In this document: in pieces, positions 50,178 to 58,592 of the stretch
Layout: every line of letters starts with the position of its first letter
Position numbering within the stretch: position 1 is the first letter of the stretch
Assembly (NCBI RefSeq): GCF_030316765.1
Contig: NZ_JASZYT010000006.1
Span: forward strand, 186,001 to 250,000
Direction: 5' to 3'
Source of the DNA: Variovorax saccharolyticus
GTDB lineage: Bacteria > Pseudomonadota > Gammaproteobacteria > Burkholderiales > Burkholderiaceae_C
Length of the DNA stretch: 64,000 bases
Notes under the pieces: generated by a model
Told to the model about the DNA's origin: nothing
Seen by the model: the letters and a program-made list of their open reading frames with translations, nothing else
Databases searched by the model: none
Position numbers and translations under genes: made by a program

Positions 50178-50647
50178 GCATGGACATGCGCTGGAAACCC
50201 AACGTCACGGTGGCTGCCGTGATCGAGCGGCAAGGCCGCTACCTGCTGGTCGAAGAAGAGACGCCCGACGGCCTGCTTCTGAATACGCCGGCCGGCCACC
50301 TCGACCCCGGCGAATCGCCCGCCGACGGCTGCGTGCGCGAGACGCTCGAAGAAACCGCCCACCACTTCACGCCCACCGCCCTGGTCGGGATCTACCTGGC
50401 GCGCAGCCGCCAGCCCGAGGACATCACCTACCTGCGCTTCGCCTTCACCGGCACCCTGGGCGCATTCGAGCCGGCGCGTGCGCTCGACCACGGCATCGTG
50501 CGCACGCTGTGGCTGACGGTCGACGAGATCCGCGCCAGCACCGCGCGGCATCGCAGCCCGCTGCTGCTCCAGGGCGTCGAAGACCACCTGGCCGGCAAGC
50601 GCTATCCGCTGGAACTGGTGCGCGTCGACCCGTCGCTCAAGGGCTGA
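50174..50647 (+). CDS. nudJ: NUDIX hydrolase, NudJ-like
   Basis: A 157-residue pyrophosphohydrolase resembling E. coli NudJ (YmfB), which acts on nucleoside di/triphosphates and the thiamine precursor HMP-PP. The Nudix box is GHLDPGESPADGCVRETLEET at about 41-61; its last conserved Gly is replaced by Ala (TAHH). The N-terminus KPNVTVAAVIERQGRYLLVEE and end KRYPLELVRVDPSLKG match NudJ. It neighbours mnmA, as in E. coli, but convergently, with an 11-base overlap. The ATG at 50174 overlaps the upstream stop; the ATG at 50180 has better spacing to GAGGA. Confidence 0.9.
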   Translation: MSMDMRWKPNVTVAAVIERQGRYLLVEEETPDGLLLNTPAGHLDPGESPADGCVRETLEETAHHFTPTALVGIYLARSRQPEDITYLRFAFTGTLGAFEPARALDHGIVRTLWLTVDEIRASTARHRSPLLLQGVEDHLAGKRYPLELVRVDPSLKG

Positions 50648-51749
50648 CGCTGGCGATCACGCCGCCGCCGAGGCAGACCTCGCCGTCGTACAGCACGGCC
50701 GACTGCCCGGGCGTGACGGCCCACTGCGGCTGGTCGAAGTCGAGCCGGAAGGCGCCATCGGCGCCTTCGCCGAGACGGCAGGCGGCATCGGCCTGGCGGT
50801 AGCGCGACTTGGCACCCAGCGGGCCGGCCGCGGGCGCGCTGCCCGACACCCAGCTGGCATCGTCGGCCTCGAGCGTCGGCGACAGCAGCCACGGATGGTC
50901 GTGGCCCTGCACCACCCACAGCGTGTTGCTGGCGACATCCTTGCGCGCCACGAACCACGGCGCATGGTCGCCGGCGCCGCGCTGCGCGCCCTTGGCCTTG
51001 ATGCCGCCGATGCCCAGGCCCTGGCGCTGGCCCAGCGTGTAGAAGCTCAGGCCCTGGTGCTCGCCGATCTGGCGGCCGCGCTCGTCGCGGATCGGGCCCG
51101 GCTCCTTCGAGATGTAGCGGTTGAGGAACTCTCGGAACGGCCGCTCGCCGATGAAGCAGATGCCGGTGGAGTCCTTCTTCTTCGCGTTCGGCAGGCCGAT
51201 CTGGTCGGCGATGCGCCGCACCTCGGTCTTGTGCAGTTCGCCGACCGGGAACAGCGTCTTGGAGAGCTGCTGCTGGTTGAGGCGATGCAGGAAGTAGCTC
51301 TGGTCCTTGGCCGGATCGAGGCCCTTGAGCAGTTCGTGCAGGCCGGTGGCGGCATCGAGGCGCACGCGCGCATAGTGACCCGTGGCGATCTTCTCGGCGC
51401 CCAGGCGCATCGCGTGGTCGAGGAAGGCCTTGAACTTGATCTCGGCATTGCACAGCACGTCCGGGTTCGGCGTGCGGCCGGCCTGGTATTCGCGCAGGAA
51501 CTCGGCGAACACGCGGTCCTTGTAGTCGGCCGCGAAGTTGACGTGCTCGATCTCGATGCCGAGCACGTCGGCCACGCTGGCGGCGTCGATGAAGTCGATG
51601 TTCGACGAGCAGTACTCGCTGTCGTCGTCGTCTTCCCAGTTCTTCATGAAGATGCCGACCACCTCGTGGCCATGCTGCTTCAGCAGGTGCGCCGTGACCG
51701 CGGAATCGACTCCGCCGCTCAGGCCCACCACGATGCGCTGCTTTTTCAT
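50637..51749 (-). CDS. mnmA: tRNA-specific 2-thiouridylase MnmA
   Basis: Thiolates U34 of tRNA-Lys, -Glu and -Gln with sulfur relayed by Tus proteins. It has 370 residues. The PP-loop is SGGVDS at 11-16; catalytic cysteines are C100 (NPDVLCNAEIKF) and C198 (STGICFIGERPF), and the flexible region GHYARVRLD and C-terminal beta barrel are present. A GACAAT hexamer ends nine bases before the ATG, so the leader may be very short. It overlaps the convergent nudJ by 11 bases. Confidence 0.96.
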   Translation of the reverse strand: MKKQRIVVGLSGGVDSAVTAHLLKQHGHEVVGIFMKNWEDDDDSEYCSSNIDFIDAASVADVLGIEIEHVNFAADYKDRVFAEFLREYQAGRTPNPDVLCNAEIKFKAFLDHAMRLGAEKIATGHYARVRLDAATGLHELLKGLDPAKDQSYFLHRLNQQQLSKTLFPVGELHKTEVRRIADQIGLPNAKKKDSTGICFIGERPFREFLNRYISKEPGPIRDERGRQIGEHQGLSFYTLGQRQGLGIGGIKAKGAQRGAGDHAPWFVARKDVASNTLWVVQGHDHPWLLSPTLEADDASWVSGSAPAAGPLGAKSRYRQADAACRLGEGADGAFRLDFDQPQWAVTPGQSAVLYDGEVCLGGGVIASVSP

Positions 51750-51800
51750 AGGGCGGTGATTGTCCCAGCACCCGCATGCCGGTGCCGGCGGCGGGTCAAA

Positions 51801-52796
51801 TCAGCGCGCCGCCGCCTGTTCGCGGAGTTCGGCCAGGATCTCGTAGGAGCGCAGCCGCGCTTCATGGTCGAAGACCTGCGAGGTGATCATCAGCTCGTCG
51901 GCGCCGGTGCGCTCGACGAAGGCCTCGATGCCGGCGCGCACCGTGTCGCGCGAGCCGACCGCGGAACACGAGAGCACCGAGTCGAGCAAGGCGTTCTCGG
52001 CCGGCCCGACCTTCTGCCGGTAGCCCGCCACCGGCGGCGGCAGGCGGCCGGGCCGGCCGCTGCGCAGGTTCACGAAGGCCTGCTGCCAGGAGGTGGCGCG
52101 GAACTGGGCTTCCTCGTCGGTCTCGGCCGCGAACACGTTGAAGCCCAGCATCACGTAGGGCTTGGCCAGCTGCGCCGAGGGCTTGAAGGTCTCGCGGTAG
52201 ATGCGGATCGCCTGCATCAGCTGCTGCGGCGCGAAGTGGGAGGCGAAGGCGTAAGGCAGGCCCAGGTGAGCCGCCAGCTGGGCGCCGAAGGTGCTGGAGC
52301 CGAGGATCCACACCGGCACCTCGAGCCCGCGGCCGGGCACCGCGAGCACCGGCTGGCGCGGCTCCTTGGACATGAAATCCATCAGCTCGACGACGTCCTG
52401 CGGGAATTGGTCGGAATCGGATTGCAGGTCGCGCCGCAGCGCCTGCGCCGTGCGCTGGTCGGAGCCCGGCGCGCGACCCAGGCCGAGGTCGATGCGCCCG
52501 GGGTAGAGCGACTCCAGGGTGCCGAACTGCTCGGCGATCACCAGCGGCGAATGGTTCGGCAGCATCACGCCGCCGGCGCCGATGCGAATGGTCGAAGTGC
52601 CGGCGCCGATATGCGCCAGCAGCACCGCGGTGGCGGCGCTCGCGATGCCCGGCATGCCGTGGTGCTCGGCCAGCCAGTAGCGCCGGTAGCCCAGCTTCTC
52701 GCCGTGCTGCGCCAGCGACAGCGAATTGCGGAAGGACTGCGCGGGGTCGCTGCCCTCGGTGACGGGGGAGAGGTCGAGGATGGAAAACGGAATCAT
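51801..52796 (-). CDS. LLM-class flavin-dependent oxidoreductase (YhbW-like)
   Basis: A 331-residue bacterial-luciferase-like protein. It opens MIPFSILDLSPVTEGSDPAQ, then RRYWLAEHHGMPGIASAATA, GAGGVMLPNHSPLVIAEQFG and RIDLGLGRAPGSDQ; this set is close to E. coli YhbW. The ATG at 52796 is used. An F420 or FMN cofactor is possible, FMN being more likely in this lineage. The role is not known. It is divergent from the ClsC-like gene with 76 bases between. Confidence 0.88.
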   Translation of the reverse strand: MIPFSILDLSPVTEGSDPAQSFRNSLSLAQHGEKLGYRRYWLAEHHGMPGIASAATAVLLAHIGAGTSTIRIGAGGVMLPNHSPLVIAEQFGTLESLYPGRIDLGLGRAPGSDQRTAQALRRDLQSDSDQFPQDVVELMDFMSKEPRQPVLAVPGRGLEVPVWILGSSTFGAQLAAHLGLPYAFASHFAPQQLMQAIRIYRETFKPSAQLAKPYVMLGFNVFAAETDEEAQFRATSWQQAFVNLRSGRPGRLPPPVAGYRQKVGPAENALLDSVLSCSAVGSRDTVRAGIEAFVERTGADELMITSQVFDHEARLRSYEILAELREQAAAR

Positions 52797-52872
52797 GCCG
52801 CTATCTTGGCCCGGATCACGCGTCTTCAAGCAGCGAAGGGATATTGGCCCGACTCCGGGTAGGCTTGCGGCC

Positions 52873-54444
52873 ATGACCCTGCGCCGCCTCGGATCCGCCG
52901 TGCTTGCTTTCGTGCTGTTGCTGGCCCTGGGCGGCTGCGGCTCGCTGCCGAGCGACGTCCATCGCCGGGTGTCCATGAGCCAGCCCGCCGCGCCCGAAGA
53001 GAGTCCGCTGGCCCGGCTGGCCGCCAGCGAGCTGCCGGCCGGCGCGCAGTCGGGCTTCCGGCTGCTGCCGCTCGGCGCCTATGGCCTCGATGCCCGGCTG
53101 GCGCTGATCGAGCGCGCCACCCGCAGCCTGGACCTCCAGGTCTACATCATGGAGAACGACGAGTCGGGCCGCGCGGTGTTCGCGGCACTGCGCGACGCCG
53201 CCCTGCGCGGCGTGCGCGTGCGGCTGCTGCTCGACGACTTCAACAGCGCCGGCGCCGAGCCGCTGCTGGAGGCGCTGGTCGGCGTGCCGCAGCTCGAGAT
53301 CCGCGTCTTCAATCCCTTCTGCTGCGCGCGCCGGAGCCTGCCCGGGCGCATCGCGACTTCGCTCGGCGACCTGCCCCGGCTCGACCACCGGATGCACAAC
53401 AAGCTGATGATCGCCGACGGCGCGCTGGCGATCGTCGGCGGCCGCAACATCGCCGACGAGTACTTCGGCCGCAGCCCGGTCGCGAACTTCATCGACCTCG
53501 ACGCGATCGCCGCCGGCCGCGTGGTGCCGCAGCTGGGCGTGCTCTTCGACCGCTACTGGAACAGCGAGGAGTCCTTTCCGGTCGAGACCCTGGTCCAGCC
53601 GCCCTCGCCGGTCGCCGATGGAGCCGCCACCCTGGCCCAGCTGCTGCCCGCGAACGCGGCCCGGATCGAGCTCGCGCTGCCGCCCGTCGACCTGCTGGGA
53701 CGCGAACCGGTCGGCAGGGAGCTGGCGGCGAATCGCCTGAGCCTGGTGCCCGGGCTCGCCTATGGCGTCGCCGACCTGCCGTCCAAGCGGCTGCAGATGG
53801 GGGACGAGCTCGAGGTCCACAGCCTGATGACCGGCGCGGTGAGCCAGATGCTCGGCACCCGCGACGAGCTGGTGGTGAGCTCGCCCTACCTGGTGCCGGG
53901 CACGCGCGGCATGGCCGTGCTGCACAGCCTGCAGCGCAAGGGCGTCGACGTCACGCTGGTGACCAACTCGCTGTCGGCCAATGATTCGGCGCTGGTCTAT
54001 CTCGGCTATGCACGCTACCGGCAACCGATCCTGCGCGCCGGCGTCAAGCTGTACGAGGTCAGTGCGCAGCCCTCGGCCTCGACCACGCGCCCGTTCTTCA
54101 GCGGCTCCTCGCGCGGCCGCCTGCATGCGAAGCTGGTGGTGATCGACCGGGAGGTGGTGCTGCTGGGCTCGCTGAACCTCGACCCGCGCTCGGCCCGCCG
54201 CAACACCGAGCTGGGCGTGGCCATCGACAGCCCGGCGCTGGCGCAGGAGGCGCTGCGGCTGCTGGAGGCCATGAAGAGCGAAGCCTACGGCGTGCGGCTC
54301 GAGGGGCAGGGCGACATGCTGTCCTGGGTGCTGCCCGCCGCGGGGGAGCAGGACCAGGGCGTCGACATCGAACCCGGGACTTCGCCCTTGAACGCGCTGC
54401 AGCGCATGCTGCTGCAGCCGCTGGTTCCGGAAGACCTGCTCTAG
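52873..54444 (+). CDS. Phospholipase D-family lipoprotein, ClsC-like cardiolipin synthase
   Basis: A 523-residue protein with two HKD motifs, H175/K177/D182 (MHNKLMIADGALAIVGGRNI) and H418/K420/D425 (LHAKLVVIDREVVLLGSLNLD). The pattern RLLLDDFNSAG, VSSPYLVPGTRGM, TNSLSANDSALVYLGYARYR matches E. coli ClsC (YmdC), which makes cardiolipin from phosphatidylglycerol and phosphatidylethanolamine. Unlike ClsC as I know it, this one starts with a signal peptide and lipobox (LLLALGGC, Cys near 23), so it should be a lipoprotein. A convergent PLDc_N-like membrane protein lies 8 bases beyond its stop. Confidence 0.87.
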   Translation: MTLRRLGSAVLAFVLLLALGGCGSLPSDVHRRVSMSQPAAPEESPLARLAASELPAGAQSGFRLLPLGAYGLDARLALIERATRSLDLQVYIMENDESGRAVFAALRDAALRGVRVRLLLDDFNSAGAEPLLEALVGVPQLEIRVFNPFCCARRSLPGRIATSLGDLPRLDHRMHNKLMIADGALAIVGGRNIADEYFGRSPVANFIDLDAIAAGRVVPQLGVLFDRYWNSEESFPVETLVQPPSPVADGAATLAQLLPANAARIELALPPVDLLGREPVGRELAANRLSLVPGLAYGVADLPSKRLQMGDELEVHSLMTGAVSQMLGTRDELVVSSPYLVPGTRGMAVLHSLQRKGVDVTLVTNSLSANDSALVYLGYARYRQPILRAGVKLYEVSAQPSASTTRPFFSGSSRGRLHAKLVVIDREVVLLGSLNLDPRSARRNTELGVAIDSPALAQEALRLLEAMKSEAYGVRLEGQGDMLSWVLPAAGEQDQGVDIEPGTSPLNALQRMLLQPLVPEDLL

Positions 54445-54451
54445 GGCCGCC

Positions 54452-54829
54452 CTATGCGAGGGCCTTGGCCTTGAGGCGCTCGAACTCTTCCTTGGTGATC
54501 GTGCCGGCGTCGAGCAGCGCCTTGGCATCGGCGATGTGCTCGGCCGGCGATTTGCCCGCCACTTCGCGGATGTAGGCGTCGGTGTCGGACTTCGCGCGCT
54601 GCAGGCTGGCGCGCTGGCGCTCGGCCATGCCGCGGCCGCGCGTGACGATGTAGATGATGGCCGTCAGGCCCGGGATGATCACCAGTCCGATGATCCACAG
54701 CACCTTGGCCCCGCCGCCGAGCTCCGAATCGCGGAACAGGTCGCCGATGATCTGGAACAGGATGAGCAGGTAGACGATGAGGACGAAGGTCGACAGCAGG
54801 AGTTGGATCAGGTCCCAAAAATTGCTCAT
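54452..54829 (-). CDS. Small membrane protein with PLDc_N-like helices and SHOCT domain
   Basis: A 125-residue protein with two helices (about 8-32, LLLSTFVLIVYLLILFQIIG, and 42-64, VLWIIGLVIIPGLTAIIYIV) resembling the PLDc_N module usually fused to the front of cardiolipin synthases. The C-terminal 30 residues are a SHOCT motif (KALLDAGTITKEEFERLKAKAL), a short oligomerisation or interaction domain. It is convergent with the ClsC-like gene and heads toward it. Function unknown. Confidence 0.85.
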   Translation of the reverse strand: MSNFWDLIQLLLSTFVLIVYLLILFQIIGDLFRDSELGGGAKVLWIIGLVIIPGLTAIIYIVTRGRGMAERQRASLQRAKSDTDAYIREVAGKSPAEHIADAKALLDAGTITKEEFERLKAKALA

Positions 54830-54875
54830 GTGGATCTTTCTAGCGAGTTGGAAATCGAGGAACGGGTCCGGGCGC

Positions 54876-55100
54876 TCAGGGCCGCCGCGTGGCGCCGTGC
54901 GCCATCGAGCGCAGCAGGCTCAGCACGAAGCCGCCGGTGAACATGCCCAGCACGTAGATGAGCAGCACCAGCACCGAGATCGGCAGCGTGACGCTCATCG
55001 AGAACAGGGAGACGGTGGCCGTCTCCAGGTTCTGGAACTTGAACAGCAGGACGATGCCGGCCAGGATCACGATCAGCGCGATGTAGACGAAGCGATGCAT
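54876..55100 (-). CDS. LapA-domain small membrane protein
   Basis: A 74-residue protein with two helices (YIALIVILAGIVLLFKFQN and LPISVLVLLIYVLGMFTGGF). The linking FQNLETATVSLFSMSVTLP is the LapA/DUF1049 pattern. E. coli LapA helps tune LpxC proteolysis with LapB; no lapB is next to it here, so function is by family only. It is followed by the SHOCT protein gene in the same direction after a 46-base gap. Confidence 0.8.
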   Translation of the reverse strand: MHRFVYIALIVILAGIVLLFKFQNLETATVSLFSMSVTLPISVLVLLIYVLGMFTGGFVLSLLRSMAHGATRRP

Positions 55101-55140
55101 GTGGCTCTCTCCTTGGGTGAAGTGACTGCGGGACGATTCT

Positions 55141-55593
55141 TCATCCGGCCGGCCCGCGCTGCTGGCCCGGCGGCCGCATCGGCGGCGGCGGCGGCGGACG
55201 GAACGACGGCGACCCCCAGTTCGACCACTGGTTGCGGTTCAGGTCCCAGGGCCGCCCGCGGTAGTGCCGGTCCCAGTAGCTCGGCACCGAGAAGTTGACG
55301 ATCGGCGCGCGGCGCGCCGAGTTCGAGAGGTAGCGCGAATCGACCCAGCCGCGGCTGCGGCCCGCGGCGACATCGCACCAGCGCCAGCGCGAGGTGCAGC
55401 CGAACACGCGCACGGTGGTGCGCGCCGGCAGCCAGGTCACGAGCGGGAATGCGCGATCGGGCCCGGCGCGCAGGTTGACCGCCTGCAAGGTGGAGGCCGA
55501 CTGCTGTGCCAGCGCCGACAGCGCCGACAGCGCCGACAGCGGCAGCAGCAGCGCGAGCGCGGCGAACCGGCGGAACGAAAGCGGCAGCTGCAT
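55141..55593 (-). CDS. Secreted bacterial SH3-domain protein
   Basis: A 150-residue exported protein. The signal peptide contains three copies of Leu-Ser-Ala from a 9-base tandem repeat (about 55511-55540) and ends near ALAQQ. The SH3b domain follows: LQAVNLRAGPDRAFPLVTWL, then TVRVFGCTSRWRWCDVAAGRSRGWVDSRYL written in part here as RSRGWVDSRYL. Two cysteines could form a disulfide. The C-terminal part is Trp/Asn-rich then a proline run (RPPPPPPMRPP). Related proteins are thought to bind envelope peptides. It lies 12 bases after the antiporter gene and may be co-transcribed. Confidence 0.82.
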   Translation of the reverse strand: MQLPLSFRRFAALALLLPLSALSALSALAQQSASTLQAVNLRAGPDRAFPLVTWLPARTTVRVFGCTSRWRWCDVAAGRSRGWVDSRYLSNSARRAPIVNFSVPSYWDRHYRGRPWDLNRNQWSNWGSPSFRPPPPPPMRPPGQQRGPAG

Positions 55594-55605
55594 GGCGTCT
55601 TCCCG

Positions 55606-57036
55606 CTACACCGTGATGGCGCCGGAGACCAGCGCCCAGAGCGCCCCCAGCGCGACGAGCACGAGCACGCCGAAGACGACCATCTCGGGTGCCGTGAAGA
55701 GCCGCTGCTTCTGCTCGCGGCGGGCCAGGACGTACAGGAAAGTGCCCGGCGCATACAGGATCGCCGAGAGCAGCAGGAACTTGGGCCCGCCCGCGTACAG
55801 CATGCCCGCGGCATAGACCGTGGCGAGCGCGCCGCGGATCCAGTCGCCGGTGCGGCTGCGGCCGTCCTGCTCGTAGGTCTTGCCGGTCCAGGCGAGCTTG
55901 AGCCCGTAGGCGGCCACCAGCAGATAGGGGATCAGCGTCATCGAGCTGGTCATCTTCAACGCCAGCGTGAAGGCGTACTCGGCGAACCAGGTCACGAGCA
56001 GGAAGAGCTGGATCACGATGTTGGTGAGCCAGAGCGCGGCGGACGGCACCTTGTTGGCGTTCTCGCGCGCGAGAAAGCTCGGCATGGTCTGGTTCTTGGC
56101 CGCCGAATGCAGCACCTCGGCCGCCAGCAGCGACCACGACAGGTAGTTGCCGAGGATCGAGATCAGCAGGCCGACGCTGATGAAGACCAGGCCCCAGGGA
56201 CCGACGATCGAGGCGAACACGCCGGCCATCGCGGGGGTCGGCAGCGCCTGCAGGTCGGGGCGCAGCAGCACGCCATAGGAGAACATCGTGACCAGGATCA
56301 GCAGGCAGAGCACGCCCAGGAAACCGAGCACGGTGGCGGTGCCGACGTCCTCGCGCTTCTTCGCGTGGCGCGAATAGACGCTCGCGCCCTCGATGCCGAC
56401 GAACACGAAGACCGTCACCAGCATCGTGTTGCGGACCTGGCTCGCGAGACTCGACAGGCTGCGCTCCTCGCCGCCCCAGAAGTTCCAGGCAAAGATGTCG
56501 GCCTTGAAACCCGCGACCGCGACCACCAGGAAGACCGCGATCGGCACGATCTTGGCGACCGTGGCGATGGTGTTCAGCGCCGCCGCCTCCTTGACGCCGC
56601 GCAGTATCAGGAAGTGCACGCCCCAGAGGATCACCGACGCCGACATGATGGCGACCGCGGTCGAGCCGTCGCCGAAGACCGGGAAGAACTGCCCGAGCGT
56701 GGCCTTGATCAGCACCAGGCAGGCCACGTCGGCCAGGCAGCAGCCGATCCAGTAGCCCACCGCGGAAGCGAAGCCGAGGTAGTTGCCGAAGCCGGCCTTG
56801 GCGTAGGCGTAGATGCCGGTGTCGAGGTCGGGCCGGCGCCGCGACAGGGTCTGGAAGACCAGGGCCAGCATCAGCATGCCGGTGCCGGCGATGGCCCAGG
56901 CGATCAGCGCGCCGAAGCCGCCGGTCGACCGGCCGAAGGCCGAGGGCAGCGCGAAGATGCCCGAGCCGATCATCGATCCGACCACCAGCGCGATGAGCGC
57001 GCCGCGTGAAAGCTTCTGGTCTTGCGACGTCGTCAT
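55606..57036 (-). CDS. APC-family basic amino acid antiporter (arginine/ornithine type)
   Basis: A 476-residue inner-membrane transporter with about 12-13 helices. The first helix has IALVVGSMIGSGIFALPSAF, the APC unwound-helix signature; DLDTGIYAYAKAGFGNYLGF and VFVFVGIEGASVYSRHAKKR follow. The pattern fits the ArcD/basic amino acid-polyamine antiporter branch, which exchanges arginine for ornithine or agmatine. The ATG at 57036 (MTTSQDQKLSRGALI) is preferred over upstream in-frame starts that add an unconserved 49 residues. No arc or adi enzymes are nearby, so the substrate is inference. Confidence 0.87.
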   Translation of the reverse strand: MTTSQDQKLSRGALIALVVGSMIGSGIFALPSAFGRSTGGFGALIAWAIAGTGMLMLALVFQTLSRRRPDLDTGIYAYAKAGFGNYLGFASAVGYWIGCCLADVACLVLIKATLGQFFPVFGDGSTAVAIMSASVILWGVHFLILRGVKEAAALNTIATVAKIVPIAVFLVVAVAGFKADIFAWNFWGGEERSLSSLASQVRNTMLVTVFVFVGIEGASVYSRHAKKREDVGTATVLGFLGVLCLLILVTMFSYGVLLRPDLQALPTPAMAGVFASIVGPWGLVFISVGLLISILGNYLSWSLLAAEVLHSAAKNQTMPSFLARENANKVPSAALWLTNIVIQLFLLVTWFAEYAFTLALKMTSSMTLIPYLLVAAYGLKLAWTGKTYEQDGRSRTGDWIRGALATVYAAGMLYAGGPKFLLLSAILYAPGTFLYVLARREQKQRLFTAPEMVVFGVLVLVALGALWALVSGAITV

Positions 57037-57310
57037 GCAGGATCGGGCAGGGAGGGCCGAGCCATCGGTGCACCCTCCGGAATTCTTGTTTGCATAGGTT
57101 CTCGTCGACTGTTCTGGCACAGCGGCCGCGTTCATGGACCGACTGTCGCGGCCGAGCATCAATCGCTCCCGTTCCTTTGTCAAGGATGACTTCTAGCGCC
57201 GATCGTGGTGCTGGATTTTCGGGTTCGATCGCCGCATGATCGGCCGCGCCAGGCCTCGCAACGCAAGTCGGGGCCAACCCGAGCAAGCTTCACACGACGA
57301 GAGGACAGCC

Positions 57311-58075
57311 ATGAAATCGATCCCCAGTTGCTGCGCCGCCGGCAGCACCGAGACATCGCCCGCCTCCGGCCGCCGCGCGTGGCTGAAGGCGGGGGCAGGC
57401 ACCGGCGCCGCCGTTCTGATGGCCGGCATCGGCCTGCGCACGGAGGACGCCGAGGCGGCTTCCCTGAGCCAGGCCCAGCGCGACGCGCTGACCCCCGACA
57501 AGGTCATCGAGATGATGAAGAAGGGGAACCAGCGCTTTCGCTCCGGCAAGCTGCAGGCGCACGACTACCTGGCGCAGAAGCGTTCCAGCGCCTCGGGCCA
57601 GTACCCGGCCGCGGTGATCCTGAGCTGCATCGACTCGCGCGCGCCGGCCGAGATCCTGCTCGACATGGGGATCGGCGACACCTTCAATGCCCGCATCGCC
57701 GGCAACATCGCCAACAAGGACCTGATGGGCAGCCTCGAGTTCGCCTGCGCGGCCGCCGGCGCCAAGGTGGTGCTGGTAATGGGCCACACGGCCTGCGGCG
57801 CAATCCGCGGCGCCATCGACAACGTGCAGCTCGGCAACCTCACCGGGTTGCTCGACACCATCAAGCCGGCCATCGCCGCGACCACCTACGCGGGCGAACG
57901 AAGCGGCAAGAACGCGGCCTTCGTCGACGCGGTGGCGCGGACCAACGTGCAGCAGACCATCGACACGCTGCGCAGCGGCAGCCCGATCCTCGCGGACCTC
58001 GAGAAGAAGGGGCAGATCAAGATCGTCGGGTCGATGTACGACCTGTCGAACGGCCTCGTGACCTTCCTGGCCTAG
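57311..58075 (+). CDS. Beta-class carbonic anhydrase, Tat-exported
   Basis: A 254-residue enzyme for reversible CO2 hydration. Zinc ligands are C106, H159 and C162 (VILSCIDSRAP and MGHTACGAIRG), with the D108-R110 dyad intact. A twin-arginine signal is visible (SGRRAWLKAGAGTGAAVLMAGIG, residues 19-41), so it should be periplasmic, unlike most cytoplasmic beta enzymes. The N-terminus also has a CC pair at 7-8. GAGG lies seven bases before the ATG at 57311. It is divergent from the antiporter across 274 gene-free bases. Confidence 0.92.
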   Translation: MKSIPSCCAAGSTETSPASGRRAWLKAGAGTGAAVLMAGIGLRTEDAEAASLSQAQRDALTPDKVIEMMKKGNQRFRSGKLQAHDYLAQKRSSASGQYPAAVILSCIDSRAPAEILLDMGIGDTFNARIAGNIANKDLMGSLEFACAAAGAKVVLVMGHTACGAIRGAIDNVQLGNLTGLLDTIKPAIAATTYAGERSGKNAAFVDAVARTNVQQTIDTLRSGSPILADLEKKGQIKIVGSMYDLSNGLVTFLA

Positions 58076-58124
58076 CGAGGCCGCGCCGGCGCCAACTCCA
58101 ACTTTTTTTCAGGCAGACCTCATC

Positions 58125-58568
58125 ATGAAGATCCATCTTTTCTCCCGCATCGCAACCCTCGCCATCGCCCTCGTGCTGACCGCCTGCGCGGCGCCCGGGC
58201 CGCAACCCGGATCGATGGTGATCCGCCAGGGCAAGATCGAGCAGATCACGCCGACGACGATCCGCAGCGAAGCCCATACCGGCGTCGGCGCCGTGCTCGG
58301 CGGCATCACGGGCGTGGGCCTGGGCAGCCTGATCGGCGGCGGCACCGGGCGCGACGTCGCGATGGTCGCCGGCGCGATCGGGGGCACCATGGCCGGCGCC
58401 GAGATCGCCAACCGCGCGGCCCAGTCGATGCCCGGCCAGGAGGTCTTCGTGCGCACCGACAGCGGCGTGCTGGTCGAGGTGACCCAGCCGATCATGCATG
58501 ACCTGCGCGTCGGCCAGCGCGTGTTCCTCCAGGGCAGCGGCCACCAGACCCGGGTGATCCCGCAGTAA
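58125..58568 (+). CDS. Glycine-zipper outer-membrane lipoprotein (SlyB/Pcp-like)
   Basis: A 147-residue lipoprotein: signal peptide with lipobox ALVLTACAAPG (Cys near 21), then a glycine-zipper helix pair, GVGAVLGGITGVGLGSLIGG followed by VAGAIGGTMAGAEIANRAA, and a C-terminal beta domain FVRTDSGVLVEVTQPI. The family includes SlyB, which encloses outer-membrane proteins under envelope stress. It is 49 bases after the carbonic anhydrase gene and may be in the same transcript. Confidence 0.87.
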   Translation: MKIHLFSRIATLAIALVLTACAAPGPQPGSMVIRQGKIEQITPTTIRSEAHTGVGAVLGGITGVGLGSLIGGGTGRDVAMVAGAIGGTMAGAEIANRAAQSMPGQEVFVRTDSGVLVEVTQPIMHDLRVGQRVFLQGSGHQTRVIPQ

Positions 58569-58592
58569 CCGCGGCAGCCGCCGCCGGGATCA
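58555..58592. terminator. Inverted repeat between convergent genes
   Basis: TGATCCCG (58555-58562) and CGGGATCA (58585-58592) form an 8-base-pair stem with a nested GCGG...CCGC stem, spanning both convergent stop codons. A bidirectional terminator is plausible, but there is no U-run. Confidence 0.4.

Noticed and set aside
55511..55540. CRISPR-like short repeats
   Set aside because: The 9-base units are direct tandem repeats inside a signal peptide (Leu-Ser-Ala), with no spacers.
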